Shown piece by piece: positions 45,226-55,728 of a stretch of 64,000 nt of DNA. Position numbers and translations under genes: made by a program. Source of the stretch: Lactuca virosa (taxonomy: Eukaryota > Streptophyta > Magnoliopsida > Asterales > Asteraceae). The stretch covers positions 80,603,444 to 80,667,443 of the forward strand of contig CAKMRJ010004445.1 in assembly GCA_928212115.1 (NCBI GenBank). The letters run 5' to 3'. The notes under the pieces were generated by a model. The model saw only the letters and a program-made list of their open reading frames with translations. It was not told the DNA's origin and did not search any database. Every line of letters begins with the position of its first letter. Within the stretch, counting starts at the first letter, position 1.

Positions 45226-45287
45226 CAAATATGTTGGGTAGAACATGGGTAGTTAAATGATGAGGGATGTAAGATGATATAAATGAA

Positions 45288-45500
45288 TATTGGCAGCTGC
45301 GCCACAACTTATAGATGTTTTCGAACTACGATGTACTCTAAACATCCTAGAAGTTGCGCAAAAGGATAATATCGGCAACTGCGCCTAATAGAGAACGTCA
45401 TAATCCTGGCAGCTGCGCCTAAATGATAATATTGGCAGCTGCGCCTAATAGATAACATTGGCAGCTGCGCCATAGGTAACGATGGGCTTCGCGCCTATTC
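45288..45500 (+). repeat. GGCAGCTGCGCC repeats in the 3b LTR
   Basis: Five or more copies of TTGGCAGCTGCGCC, each followed by AT-rich text such as TAATAGATAACA. AGCTGC cores give CAGCTG E-box-like palindromes. Corresponding decayed array in copy B at about 51480-51690. Confidence 0.85.
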
Positions 45501-45988
45501 CTTAGGAGAATCCTTAGGAATGAAAAAGGGTGAATGATAGATGACTCTTAGGGTAGATCCTTAAGAAATAAAGAAGATAATGAGGATGGGTAATTGGGTT
45601 AATTGTGTGATGATGAAACATAATAACTTTATTATTGTGGGATGAAAACCCTATGTACTCACCAGGTTTTCCAACATGACCCACTCATTTTATTTGTATC
45701 ACAGGTGTCGATACGAAGCTACATTACACTGAGAGATTAAAGGAGACTGAAATCAGTAGTGTAAATACATGTAAGGTCTGTTTATGCTTATGTTTCTGTA
45801 TTGACGATGACATCCCAAAGTATTAATATAAACAAAATGCATTACTTCAGAAATGGTTTGATAATATCTCTATCATGTTTTTTGGGAACAAATTCCGCAA
45901 CACTTTTCTTTAAAAGTATACTCTGATTTTAAAAATGAAGCATAAACAAATCGGTCGTTTCTGGCCGTGAAAACGGGGATGTCACAGT

Positions 45989-46000
45989 TGGTATCAGAGC
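45989..46000 (+). promoter_or_regulatory. 3b primer binding site
   Basis: TGGTATCAGAGC two bases after the LTR. Lost from copy B. Confidence 0.92.
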
Positions 46001-46391
46001 ATTAGTTTAAGCGAACTAGGAATTTGTAGGATTTCTAGACTTAAATTTAGAATGCTAAGCGATGATTGTGAGATGAGTGTCTACTACATATTAGACACGA
46101 GCACTAGTTTATTTTAGGAAAAATGCCTAAATGCTTTTATGTGCTAAATGATTTATATTATAGCTATAAAGATGCCTTATATGCTATTATTTGATCGGAT
46201 TTATGGTCTGTTTCCGACCAGATCGGGAAACTTTATGTGTTCAGGTTTCTAAAGGTTTAATTACGGTATTAGAACTTGCATATAACATTTCGGAGTGATA
46301 AGGAGATTTATACGTCTACCGTAAATAAACCCTTTCTATCTAAATTTTCATCACTACACACCGAACGTCTGATTTTGGTGAATAGGTCGAC
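46001..46391 (+). other. 3b leader
   Basis: Non-coding leader between primer site and gag start in copy A. Almost all of it is deleted in copy B. Confidence 0.6.
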
Positions 46392-46605
46392 ATGGTGAAC
46401 ACTCGGAGCGGATTCGGAAACGGTAACCGGCAGCCTGAACCACAAGTGATTGAGCATGCACCAGAAGTAGCGGCTGCACCTGAACCAATCACGATGGCAG
46501 GAGTACAGGAAATGGTGTGGATGATGTTGGATAAACAGATGGAAGAAACAAGGCGTTTACTTCAACAAAGTAAGGACGAACTTACTGTGCCAGTTTGCCA
46601 GGCAT
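46392..46605 (+). pseudogene. gag: 3b gag N-terminus, copy A
   Basis: Starts MVNTRSGFGNGNRQPEPQV and continues with PITMAGVQEMVWMMLDKQME and RRLLQQSKDELTVPV. The frame then leaves the 3b sequence at about 46605, where minus-strand gag of 3a begins. Only about 70 codons of gag survive. MVxTRSG-type starts are common in plant gypsy gag proteins. Confidence 0.7.
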
Positions 46606-47400
46606 CCGCTCTTAAGACAACCAATATGCCTCAACTCCCGCAACTGTAACTCAATCTCCAGCTCAAGCCGCCTCGCGGCCTTCTGTAGCTCCAACAGAGT
46701 GTCACACCTATGAGTTGAAACGGAATCTCTGATATCCGTCTTGAGGATGCTCAGATGACTCGGAAGCAAACTCCGGAAACAACATCGCCCTCTCCGTAAA
46801 CAACCGGGTGATCTCCCTCACCGACTCTGTCCCATGTCTCAAATCCTGAAACTCCTGTGCCAGTCTCTCCCACTCAACCCGCGGGATGTAACGGGTACTG
46901 AACATGTCCTGAAACCGATCCCAAGTAACAGCAGCCCGCTGCTCATCAGAAAACGACCCAGTCACCAATCTTCACCAATACTTTGCTCTGGGCCTTAGCA
47001 TGTTCAGAGCACACCTGACCTTCTGCTCAGCAGGACATGAGCATGTAGAGAAACATCCCTCCACATCAAACAACGACCTCATGGCTACAATCGGGTCCTA
47101 AACCCCATCGAAAGTCTCAGGCTTCGTGTTATCTACGTCCCGGTACTGGAAAGCCCGGCTGGTCCTGCCACCAGCGACTGCTACGGCTGCAAAGGCTATA
47201 GCAGCAGCCGTCTCTGCAAGACCTACATAATGCTGATCAAAGTACTCCATCATAGCGGTCTTGATAGACCCAAACATCTCTGGTAACTATGCCCGGAACA
47301 GAGTTTCAACCTCAACATGTAGGATCTCCCGGATCCTAGCATCCAAATCCTCTGGCCTCATCTGACCAGTAGTCCCTGTCACTGTCGCTGGCCCACACCT
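46606..47400 (-). pseudogene. gag: 3a gag body, copy A
   Basis: Minus-strand frames give, in order, the MEYFDQHYVGLAETAA region, FQYRDVDNTKPETFDGV, RLVTGSFSDEQRAAVTWDRF, FSTRYIPRVEWERLAQEFQD, EITRLFTERA and a coiled LLELQKAARRLELEIELQ tail. Stops (near 47099 and 47290) and frameshifts break it. About 220 bp of the gag start present in copy B are missing at about 47391, where CCCA/CCA homology joins the leader directly. Confidence 0.8.
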
Positions 47401-47640
47401 ACCCATATTTGTCTCAAGGAACATCACAAAGCCCTAATATACAGAAACATAGGCGAGCTCTCAATCCTCACTCCTAGAGGAAGGCTACATATCTCTCGGC
47501 TATATGGCTGGCCTCTCACAACTCACCCATGAAACTTCCACTAACTCTGCAACACTCGTGTATGGTAACCATACATAATGTTGGACCCTATAGACATCCG
47601 AATATATGATCCTACCATAATCCCTTCATCAAACAAGAAT
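47401..47640 (-). other. 3a leader of copy A and junction to RNase H of copy B
   Basis: CACCTACCCATATTTGT is shared with the copy B leader near 53351. The remainder (to about 47640) has no match in the window. RNase H sequence of copy B begins abruptly at about 47640, with no LTR or integrase between. Confidence 0.55.
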
Positions 47641-49459
47641 AGGAAATAAGGCCAAACAGAACATTCACTTTACTCGGATGGTGAAGGATCTCGCAGTCAT
47701 AAACCTTGACTACATCCAGCCACCTGCGCTGCCTCATATTCATGTTCGGCTGATCCATGATGTGTCGCAGAATCTTGTGGTCCATGTATATGGTACAGCG
47801 GACCACGTAGAGGTAATGTCTCCAAATCCTGAGAGAGAATACCACCGCTCCCAAATCCAATTCGTGTGTGGGGTATTGCGTCTCATGCGGCTTCAGCTGC
47901 CGCGAAGTATACGCTATCACCCATCCTCTTTGCATGAGGAATGCTCCTAGTCCTATGATAGATGCATCGCAGAAAACCACAAAATCCTCAACTCCCTCCG
48001 GAAGGGTCAGGACTGGAGCCTCGCAAAGTCTCTGCCGCAGAGTCTCGAATGTAGCCTGCTGCGGAGGGCCCCACCATAAATCCACCCCTTTCCTCGTCAG
48101 ATGAGTGAGGGGTACCGCAATCTTGGAGAAAACCTGTATGAATCTCTGGTAGTACCCTACCAACCCCCAAAAGCTCCTGATATCCGAGGGAGATTTCAGA
48201 ACCTCCCACTGCATAACTACCTCGATTTTGGCCGGATCGACCAAAATCCCCTCCTAGTTAACTAGATGCCCAAGGAACTGAACCGCTCGTAACCAAAACT
48301 CATACTTCGAGAACTTGACATACAGCCGTTCTCACCTCGGACTCCCATAAGCTTGCGCAGGTGCTCCTCATGCTGCTCTCTAGTCTTGGAATACACCAAG
48401 ATCTCATCTATAAACACAATGACTGAGCGATCAAGCATCGGCCTGCATACCCGATTAATCAGTACATAAACACTATTGGCGCGTTGGTGAGCCCAAACGG
48501 CATCACCACGAACTCGTATTATCCATAACGAGTCCGGAACGCGGTCTTCTCCATGTCCTCCTCCCTAACCCTGACCTGATGGTACCCAGACCTCAAGTCT
48601 ATCATGGAGAACCAAGATGCTCCCTGCAACTAATCGAATAGATCATCTATCCTCGGGAGTGGATAATGGTTCTTCACCGTTAACTTGTTAAACTCCCGGT
48701 AATCAATGCACATACGGTGTGAACCATCTTTCTTCTCGACAAAGAGAATTGGCACTACCCACGGAGAACTACCCGGACGTATGAACTGCTTGCCCAATAG
48801 TTCCTGCAGCTGAGATGATAGCTCCTGCATCTCAGGTGGTGCCAAACGGTACGGCGCCATGGCGATAGGAGCCACACCTGGTACAAGGTCAATCCAAAAC
48901 TCGACCTGCCTCTCTGGAGGTACTCCGGGAAACTCCTCCGGAAACACATCGGCAAACTCCCTGACAACTGGAACATCCACAACCGAAACCTGATCCCGAA
49001 GCCGCTTATCCACCACAAATGCCAAGTAACCCGTACACTCTTGCTGAATGTACTGTCGAGCCCTGGAAACTGAACAAAACCCTGAACCCGATCTGGTACC
49101 CTCGCCATAAACAACCAGTTCTCCCCCACTTGGGGTTCGAACTACTACCTGTTGACCCTCGCAGTCAATCATGACGTCGAAGCGACTCGGCCAATACATC
49201 CCGACTATCACGCAGACATTCCCCATGGGAATAGGGATCAAATCACTTGGTAAGGACACCCCAAATATCTCGAACACACAACGTCGATAGACTGAAGAAG
49301 AAAAAACCCTGAGCTCGTCGGTGATAGAGACTCGCAACGGACACTCTAGCTCTCCTACTGGCAAACCGAACTACCTACGAAACTATCGGGAAACGAACGA
49401 ACGACTCGCCTCCGAATCAAATAATACAAGAGCAGGTAGAGAGTTCACTAAAAATGTAC
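47612..49459 (-). pseudogene. pol: 3a pol, copy B: protease, reverse transcriptase, RNase H
   Basis: Protease comes first after the intron, but its DSG reads DSE. Then follow FADVFPEEFPGVPPERQVEF, the palm with CIDYREFNKLTVKNHYPLPR, FSMIDLRSGYHQVRVREED, VVMPFGL and the metal-binding motif FIDEILVYS, in which the second Asp is Glu. The thumb and RNase H follow (SFWGLVGYYQRFIQVF, VFCDASIIGLGAF, ELDLGAVVFSLRIW, MDHKILRH) until HHPSKVNVL, where the sequence breaks off. Integrase is absent. Stops lie near 48632 and 48520. Two altered catalytic residues mark it as dead. Confidence 0.85.
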
Positions 49460-49526
49460 CTAACACAGGCACAAACATATAAGTATAAAACAGTTATAAC
49501 CAACAAGATAAAGAATAGAAACATAC
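49460..49526 (-). other. Intron between gag zinc knuckle and protease, 3a copy B (67 nt)
   Basis: Same length and same borders (GTATGT...TTAG) as in copy A. Splicing joins DVVAG to TFLVNSLPALVLFDS in frame. Small base differences from copy A do not touch the borders or the TAACT word. Confidence 0.75.
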
Positions 49527-49816
49527 CAGCCACCACATCGGGTGTTGTCCTGGCCTCCTCGGTTGTGAGTTGGTCGGTGCGTCCCCGAGCCCTCGGGGGC
49601 TCTGTTCTACCCTGTCTCCCGTCCGTAATCCTCAGTGTAGCCGGCACTGGAGCCTACACCGGCCTGGCAGTGAGCAAAGGACAGTTGACCTTCATATTGC
49701 CAACCTGATGACAATGATAACAGATCCTCATATTCGGAGCAGGGGCAGACTGACGACAGTCCCTCGCTTGATGCCCCTCTTTGCCACATTTGTGGTAACC
49801 ACTAGCAGATCGACAA
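49527..49816 (-). pseudogene. gag: 3a zinc knuckle and linker, copy B
   Basis: The knuckle region is readable on the minus strand (CHKCGKEGH-type and CYHCHQVGN remnants near 49690-49800), followed by an in-frame TAG and the linker PATLRITDGRQGRTEPPRAR ending DVVAG at the intron. The TAG is shared with copy A, so it predates the duplication. Confidence 0.7.
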
Positions 49817-52165
49817 ATGTTTCGAGGCTAAACATTGACACGATGATGTAATAGTTAGGGTCAACAAATGTAACTCATTTTGAAGTAATAAAAAGGAATT
49901 ATTTGAGTATTATGTGAATTTATGTACTTTATACTTGTTTATAACGATATAATAAATGAAGAATTAAAATAAGCGTGAAAAATAAAATGTTAGATAAACC
50001 CGATATATATGAAGAAAGTTGTAGTGGCTGTGACAAGAATTACGGAGATATAAAGAACGCCGAAATCCGAGTTATAACGAAGAAGTTATGACATGTCGAA
50101 GTTTCACGGTTAAATAGGCACGGCACCGCGTAACGCAAAAATTGAATTTTTGACAAATTAATTATTAGCCTTAGCGATCTAAATGAAAGTCGTGCTATAC
50201 GTTAAACCGAGAGTGTGCATAAAAAGAACGTCAAAATATGACTTCGTATGAGGAAGTTATGAACTTTCAAAGATTTAGCATAGCAGTGCACAACCCGGAA
50301 TTCGAATTTTAGATCGATCGATTTATTAGCCGACAAAACCTAAATGAGAATTGAAGATCTCATTAATAGGAACTTAACGATTAAAAGACAGTCGAAAACG
50401 GATTCTGTATTAAGAAGACATGAATTTTACACGGACATTTAACAATATAATCTTCTCATACTGTTAAATTTAAAATCGGTCAAGAATTAGCTGATGGAGT
50501 CAAAAGGAAAGTTGTAGATCTTGTCAATACCTATGTGTGGATGTAAAGAACGTAACAAACGGAGCTCGTATGCGAAAGTTATAATTTTTTTAAGACTGAC
50601 TATTTTATCTGCGTCCAACGCCACGTGTCAGCACCAGGCGAAGCCTTGGTGCCCACGCAAGTCCACGACCTGGATTTAATTTTCATGACGTGGAACGCCC
50701 CCAGCCAGCCTATAAATAGAGGCGTAGATCACCCCCAAAACCCACACCAAAACCATTCTTTCTCTCCCATTACCCCCAAAACCTATCTTCCATTCCCTAG
50801 TACTTCCTAAGTGCTAGAGGCGTGTCCCGGAGCACCCAAAGGCTCCAAGAAAAAGAGTTTTTCGGCTCAGAACTCCGCCCCCGCAGAGCCCGGTTTTCAA
50901 GCAAACCTATCGGTTTCGTCGAAGCAAAGCATCCAAGTTGGAATCACCACCTTATCATGTGATTGCATAGTTACTTTCGTCTTACACATAAATGTGAAGT
51001 ATATTATATAAATTACATGCTATGTGTGCATATTATCGCTTACTTGAGATCCGTGCTAGATGAAAGATGTAAACTCTTTCTTTAAGATCTGAACTCTTTC
51101 TTTCAGATCTGAAAATTTTCTTTCAGATCTGAACTTTTTCTTTCAGATCTAAACTTTTTCCTTCAGATCCAAACTTTTTCTTTTTAGATCTAAGACTTTA
51201 TTTCAAATATGAACTGTATATGTATTTTTGTCAGATATAAACCATTTTCTTCAGATCTGAACTGTATATGTATTTTTTGTTAGATCTAAACCTTTTTCTT
51301 TCAGACCTAAACTGTATATGTATTTTATACTTTGAGATCTATGTTGGGTGAAAGATTTGAACTTTGTTTTTCAGATCTAAAATTTTTCTTCAGATCTGAA
51401 CTGTATATGTATATCTAAATATATGTTGGGTATAAGAGGGGTAGATAAATGAAGAGGGATGTAAGGTGATATAAATGAATATTGGCAGCTGCGCCACAAC
51501 CTATAGATTTTTCGAACTACGATGTACTCTAAACATCCTAGTAGCTGCGCAAAAGGATAATATCGGCAGCTGCGCCTAATAGAGAACGTCATAATCCTGG
51601 CAGCTGCACCAAAATGATAAAATTGGCAGTTGCGCATAATAGATAACATTGGCAGCTACACCATAGGCAATGATGGGCTTCGCGCCTATTCCTTAGGAGA
51701 ATCCTTAGGAATGAAAGAGGGTGAATGATAGATGATTCTTAGGGTAGATCCTTAAGAAATAAATAAGATAATGGGGATGAGTAATTGGGTTGATTGTGTG
51801 ATGATGAAACATAATAACTTTATTATTGTGGGTTGAAAACCCTATGTATTCACCAGGTTTCCCAACCTGACCCACTTAGTTTATTTCTATCACAGGTGTC
51901 GATACGAAGCTACATTACCCTGAGAGATTAAAGGAGACTGAAATCAGTAGTGTAAATACATGTAAGGTCTGTTTATGCTTATGTTTCTGTATTGACGATG
52001 ACATCCCAAAGTTTTAATATAAACAAAATGCATTACTTCAGAAATGCTTTGATAATATCACTATCATGTTTTCTGGGAACAAATTCCGCAACACTTTTCT
52101 TTAAAAGTATAATCTGATTTTAAAAATGAAGCATAAACAAATCGGTATTTTCTGGCAGTGAAAAC
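49817..52165 (+). mobile_element. 3b LTR, copy B, both ends damaged
   Basis: Collinear with 43610-45976. The first bases (TGTAACGCCCG) are deleted at the zinc-knuckle junction. The end, primer site and leader (about 385 bp) are replaced by a short join at 52164-52176. The G-box, TATA box and both repeat arrays are retained. Confidence 0.87.
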
Positions 52166-52205
52166 GATGACATCCCGAACATCTGATTTTGGTGAATAGC
52201 TCAAC

Positions 52206-52431
52206 ATGGTGAGCACTCGGAGCGGATTCGGAAACGGTAACCCGAAGCCTGAACCACAAGTGATTGAGCAAGCACCAGAAGTAGCGGCTGCACCTGAGCC
52301 AATCACGATGGAAGGAGTACAGGAAATGGTGTGGATGATGTTGGATCAACAGATGGAAGAGACAAGGCGTTTACTTCTACAAAGTAAGGACGAACTTACT
52401 GTGCCAGTATGCCATGCACCCGCAGTACAGG
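52206..52431 (+). pseudogene. gag: 3b gag N-terminus, copy B
   Basis: MVSTRSGFGNGNPKPEPQV to DELTVPVCHAPA, closely matching copy A. It then runs into a repeated QEMVWM segment (filler) and minus-strand 3a gag. Not functional. Confidence 0.7.
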
Positions 52432-53267
52432 AAATGGTGTGGATGAGTCGAAAGGAAATGTCCGATATCCGTCTTGAGCATGCTCAGATAACGAGTCATA
52501 TGAGCCTGCTCAGAAGCAAACTCCGAGAAGAACGCCGCCCTCTCCGTAAACAACCGGGTGATCTCCGTCACCGACTCTGTCCCCTATCTCAAATCCTGAA
52601 ACTCCTGTGCCAGTCTCTCGCACTCAACTCGTGGGACGTAACGGGTACTGAACATATCCTGCAACCGAGCCCAAGTAACAGCAGCTCGTTGCTCATCAGA
52701 AAACGACCCAGTGACCAATCTCCACCAATCTTTTGCTCCGTGCCTTAGCAGGTTCAAAGCACACCTGACCTTCTGGTCAGCAGGATATGAGCATGTAAAG
52801 AAACATCCCTCCACATCAAACAACCACTTCATGGCTACAATCGGGTCCTGAACCCCGTCGAAAGTCGCGGGCTTCGTATTATTGAAGTCCCTATACTGGA
52901 AAGCTCGACTGGTCCCGCCACCAACGGCTGCGACGGCTGCGGAGACTGCATCGGAAGCCGTCTCAGCAAGAGTTACATAGCGCTCATCAAAGTACTCCAT
53001 CATAGCGGTCTTGATAGACCCAAACATCTCTGGTAACTGTGCCCGGAATAGAGAATCAACCTCATCATGTAGGATCTCCCGGATCCTAGCATCCAAATCC
53101 TCTGGCCTCATCTGAACAGTAGTCCCTGTCACTGTCGCTGGCCCACCCTGACTGCCAGCTCCTGATCCTGATCTGGATGCAGTTTTGAATTGCCTCGTAG
53201 TATCATTTTGAAAATACACCGGAAAGGTATAAGATAACCCATATAATAACAGGGAACCAACTCCCAA
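52432..53267 (-). pseudogene. gag: 3a gag body, copy B
   Basis: The best-preserved 3a gag: an open frame of 227 codons from 53267. It includes a GSGAGSQGGPATVTGTTVQ start region, RPEDLDARIREILHDEVDSL, MMEYFDERYVTLAETASDA, FQYRDFNNTKPATFDGVQDP, CFFTCSYPADQKVRCALNLL, RLVTGSFSDEQRAAVTWARL and FSTRYVPRVECERLAQEFQD. A stop near 52583 and the junction with 3b end it before the zinc knuckle, which lies on the other side of the inserted 3b LTR. Confidence 0.83.
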
Positions 53268-53373
53268 CCAGAAACCCTAGGGGTTGTGACTTCCTTGCTA
53301 CACATGTGGGTCCTTTGCTTTCAGTAGTACGGCCCCATACTACCTTCCACACCTACCCATATTTGTTTCAAGG
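53268..53373 (-). other. 3a leader, copy B, cut by E4
   Basis: Shares CACCTACCCATATTTGT with copy A (47400). E4 begins at 53374 right after TTTCAAGG; in copy A the same text continues uninterrupted as CTCAAGGAACATC, which shows the pre-insertion site. Confidence 0.65.
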
Positions 53374-55237
53374 TGTGACAACCGTCAAATTCTAGTCAAA
53401 GTCAACAAGGCAAACCGGTCAAACTTAACTAGTACTTGTATGTTAAAATTTAATCTATGTATAAAAATGTGCATTTGTATGTCAAACACTTACACTTCTC
53501 AAAACACAAAAAAGAGCCTCATTTTATCTCTACTTCCCAACACTTTGTGAAAGTGTTCTTGAGCTACTACTGCACTTTTTGGTAAGTATTCCATCTAAAC
53601 TCAAGTGTTATTTCATAATTTCATAACACTCTTGGATCATCGACTCACATCTTAACACCAAAAATCGTTCTTAGGATCATCCAAGCTTCCACGTGTTCAT
53701 CAAGTGTTCTTGACTTGATACTCTTCGTCTACGACCTTCCATTCTTCAAGAAATCACTCAAGGTGAGTTCATACCCCTACATTTTCCACTTTTCTTTAGT
53801 TTTCAGGGGGGAATACAAGTTAAAACACCAAAACATATTTAAAACTTAACTTGACAACTTACAACAGAAAAGTTGTGACCTGTTCACGAACTATTTTACC
53901 CAACTTAAGCTTAATATTTTTCAAAACTGTTTAATATGAAAATATTTCAGGTTTATACCTTTAAAATGACTGCTTGCACAATTCCATACGATTTTTCTAC
54001 AATTTATGTTGATTTTTACAAAACTGCCTGTCAGAGCAGCAACAAAATCGGACCAAGCTGTGAAGATGAACATTTTCACCCTTGTTTGAGACCACCAAAA
54101 ATTATAGGAAAATTTATGAACACTGTAGACTCTTTTTCCAAACTCTCAGAGTTTACGGATTCAGTTTTCGACGTACAATGATTTTTCTATAAATATTCTA
54201 AAAACAGTGACAATTAAGGGTAAAAACTGTCAAAACAGGTTTAGGAGTTATTCACACCTTGTAACATGCTGAGCAAGGTGTGTAGGACTTGCACTTAGTA
54301 TTTTCAATGTCATTTTATTGAACTACAAAGTCATGCATAACAAGTTTTCATTAAACATAAAAACACTCTTGATAAGCTATAATAGGTATAGTTTGAACAC
54401 TCCGTTTTACCAAAGAAACACTAACACAATCGGTTTACAAAACAAGTACTATCTTACAAATTACGTGAACTTGGTAATGAATAAATTTGTGAGTCATTCT
54501 CCTTCGGGGTACTCTTAAGTACCACAGAAAAGTCCTGTAGTTATAATCAGAATCTCTTGGAAGGAGAGCGTGATAGTTGTGTATAGATCTATATTGGGTC
54601 TGACAAACCCGCACCTAAGCTGCTTGCAATAGCTAGACCGGCAGGTCTGCGGTGACAAGTGTCATAACATTCCGACGCCTGAAGAATGTCGAGTACGAGG
54701 TCTTCGAGTTTTAGCATGGTTATAACAACTCACATGAGGAATTAACAAAACACACAGTTCACGGGGATTAAAATAGTTTTATTTAAATATAAAACCACAC
54801 ACATAAGTATGATGATTTACTTACATATACTAAGTCTTGGTTCCGATAAGACTACAACAAACCTTTTTGAAAATATTGGATTTTCTGGAAACAAACTTGT
54901 AACAAACTTTAAGGAACATTACCCATTTTTCATTCGTAAACTACGTATGAACTCACCAGCTTCATGCTGATACTCTTTCAAAACGACTTGTATTCTCAGG
55001 AAATCAGTAATACAGGTAATCACAAGATTTCTGAAGTCAAGACGCTAAGGCGTAGATTCTTTTTCTATATTTTGACATCATATGTAATTTATTTGGAAAC
55101 ATGTACTTTTGAATCGATGTAACCTTTTAAATTATATTTATGATGGTTGTGTTTACTTTCTTGATTATAATTATGATACTGAGCATGACGTCCTCCGCCC
55201 CCGAACGTTTCCGCCGTTCCGGTTTGGGGGTGTGACA
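53374..55237 (+). mobile_element. E4 5' LTR (1864 bp) with promoter-region deletion
   Basis: TGTGACAACCGTC to GGTTTGGGGGTGTGACA. Relative to the 3' LTR it lacks about 1500 bp at 53482, the stretch that contains the tandem 609-bp units and a TATATATA box. It keeps the donor-like site, a short G run and the acceptor-like site. Confidence 0.92.
53763..54999 (+). other. Putative LTR leader intron (E4)
   Basis: AAG|GTGAGTTCATACCCCT at 53763 and TTGTATTCTCAG|G ending 54999, with ATGCTGATA about 30 nt before the acceptor. Donor copy in the 3' LTR near 63518. Confidence 0.4.
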
Positions 55238-55240
55238 GAT

Positions 55241-55252
55241 TGGTATCAAAGC
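55241..55252 (+). promoter_or_regulatory. E4 primer binding site
   Basis: TGGTATCAAAGC, one mismatch to the usual TGGTATCAGAGC (G to A), three bases after the LTR. Confidence 0.88.
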
Positions 55253-55728
55253 ACTATTTGTAGTGAACTAAGTATATCGAACCACGTAAGATATACAAAC
55301 TATAAATACAACGGGATAAAAATTCTCTGACGTAGCTTTTCAAAAATACTTTAGAAATAAAATTAGTATTTTATAAAAGTATTTCGTACAATCACACTCA
55401 TTAATTCAGTATCATAATGATAATAACATAAAAGTATCAAGACAAGTTGGACATCATGATCCAGCTTCTGGGTATGTAGTTAGATATGAGATGAATATAG
55501 CCTGATCAACTATATTTAGCCAAGGTATGACCAATGTATGCCGAAGAAGAATCATGATGAGCAACAAGTCTTCAACTTACCAAAAGCTTCGAGAATCAAA
55601 CATAAAAATACTATAGGAGTATTTTAACACAAGAACCGTAAAAATCACATTATAAATTGCGATAACTAGCCTATTATTCCCAAAATTTCTCGCGATATCC
55701 TTCTTATCCCTATTTTCGTACAGGCACG
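55253..55728 (+). other. E4 untranslated leader
   Basis: About 475 bp, non-coding. It ends with TATCCCTATTTTCGTACAG, which resembles a 3' splice site a few bases before the ATG of the extra ORF; E2 has a related sequence at the same place. Confidence 0.55.

Larger units (their letters stand above)
43598..45986 (+). mobile_element. 3b 5' LTR, copy A (2389 bp)
   Basis: TGTAACGCCCGTGTTTCG to GGGGATGTCACA, followed directly by the primer site. It contains a G-box, TATA box, AGATCTGAAC tandem repeats and GGCAGCTGCGCC repeats. It sits inside the 3a zinc-knuckle region, in opposite orientation. No matching 3' LTR of 3b is seen on the other side, so most of 3b is deleted. Confidence 0.88.
42991..53373. 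mobile_element. Duplicated composite of two gypsy elements (3a minus, 3b plus)
   Basis: Two units share the same order: minus-strand protease and zinc knuckle of 3a, plus-strand LTR and gag start of 3b, minus-strand gag body of 3a. Corresponding points are about 6.2 kb apart (for example ATGGGAATAGGGATC at about 42999 and 49227) and closer after the LTR because copy B lost sequence. Copy A is cut at 42990 in protease; copy B continues into reverse transcriptase and RNase H. The simplest reading is that 3b inserted into 3a gag, most of 3b was deleted, then the composite was duplicated. Confidence 0.8.

Noticed and set aside
44850..45500. CRISPR-like array of repeats
   Set aside because: Units are degenerate, without unique spacers of constant length, in a plant LTR; they are tandem repeats.
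46392..46649. Stand-alone 85-codon host gene
   Set aside because: Follows an LTR, primer site and leader, and recurs at 52206 in the same setting, so it is the gag start of 3b.
42991..53373. Two independent gypsy insertions
   Set aside because: Both units share the same opposite-strand LTR insertion and the same in-frame TAG, so they are copies of one composite.
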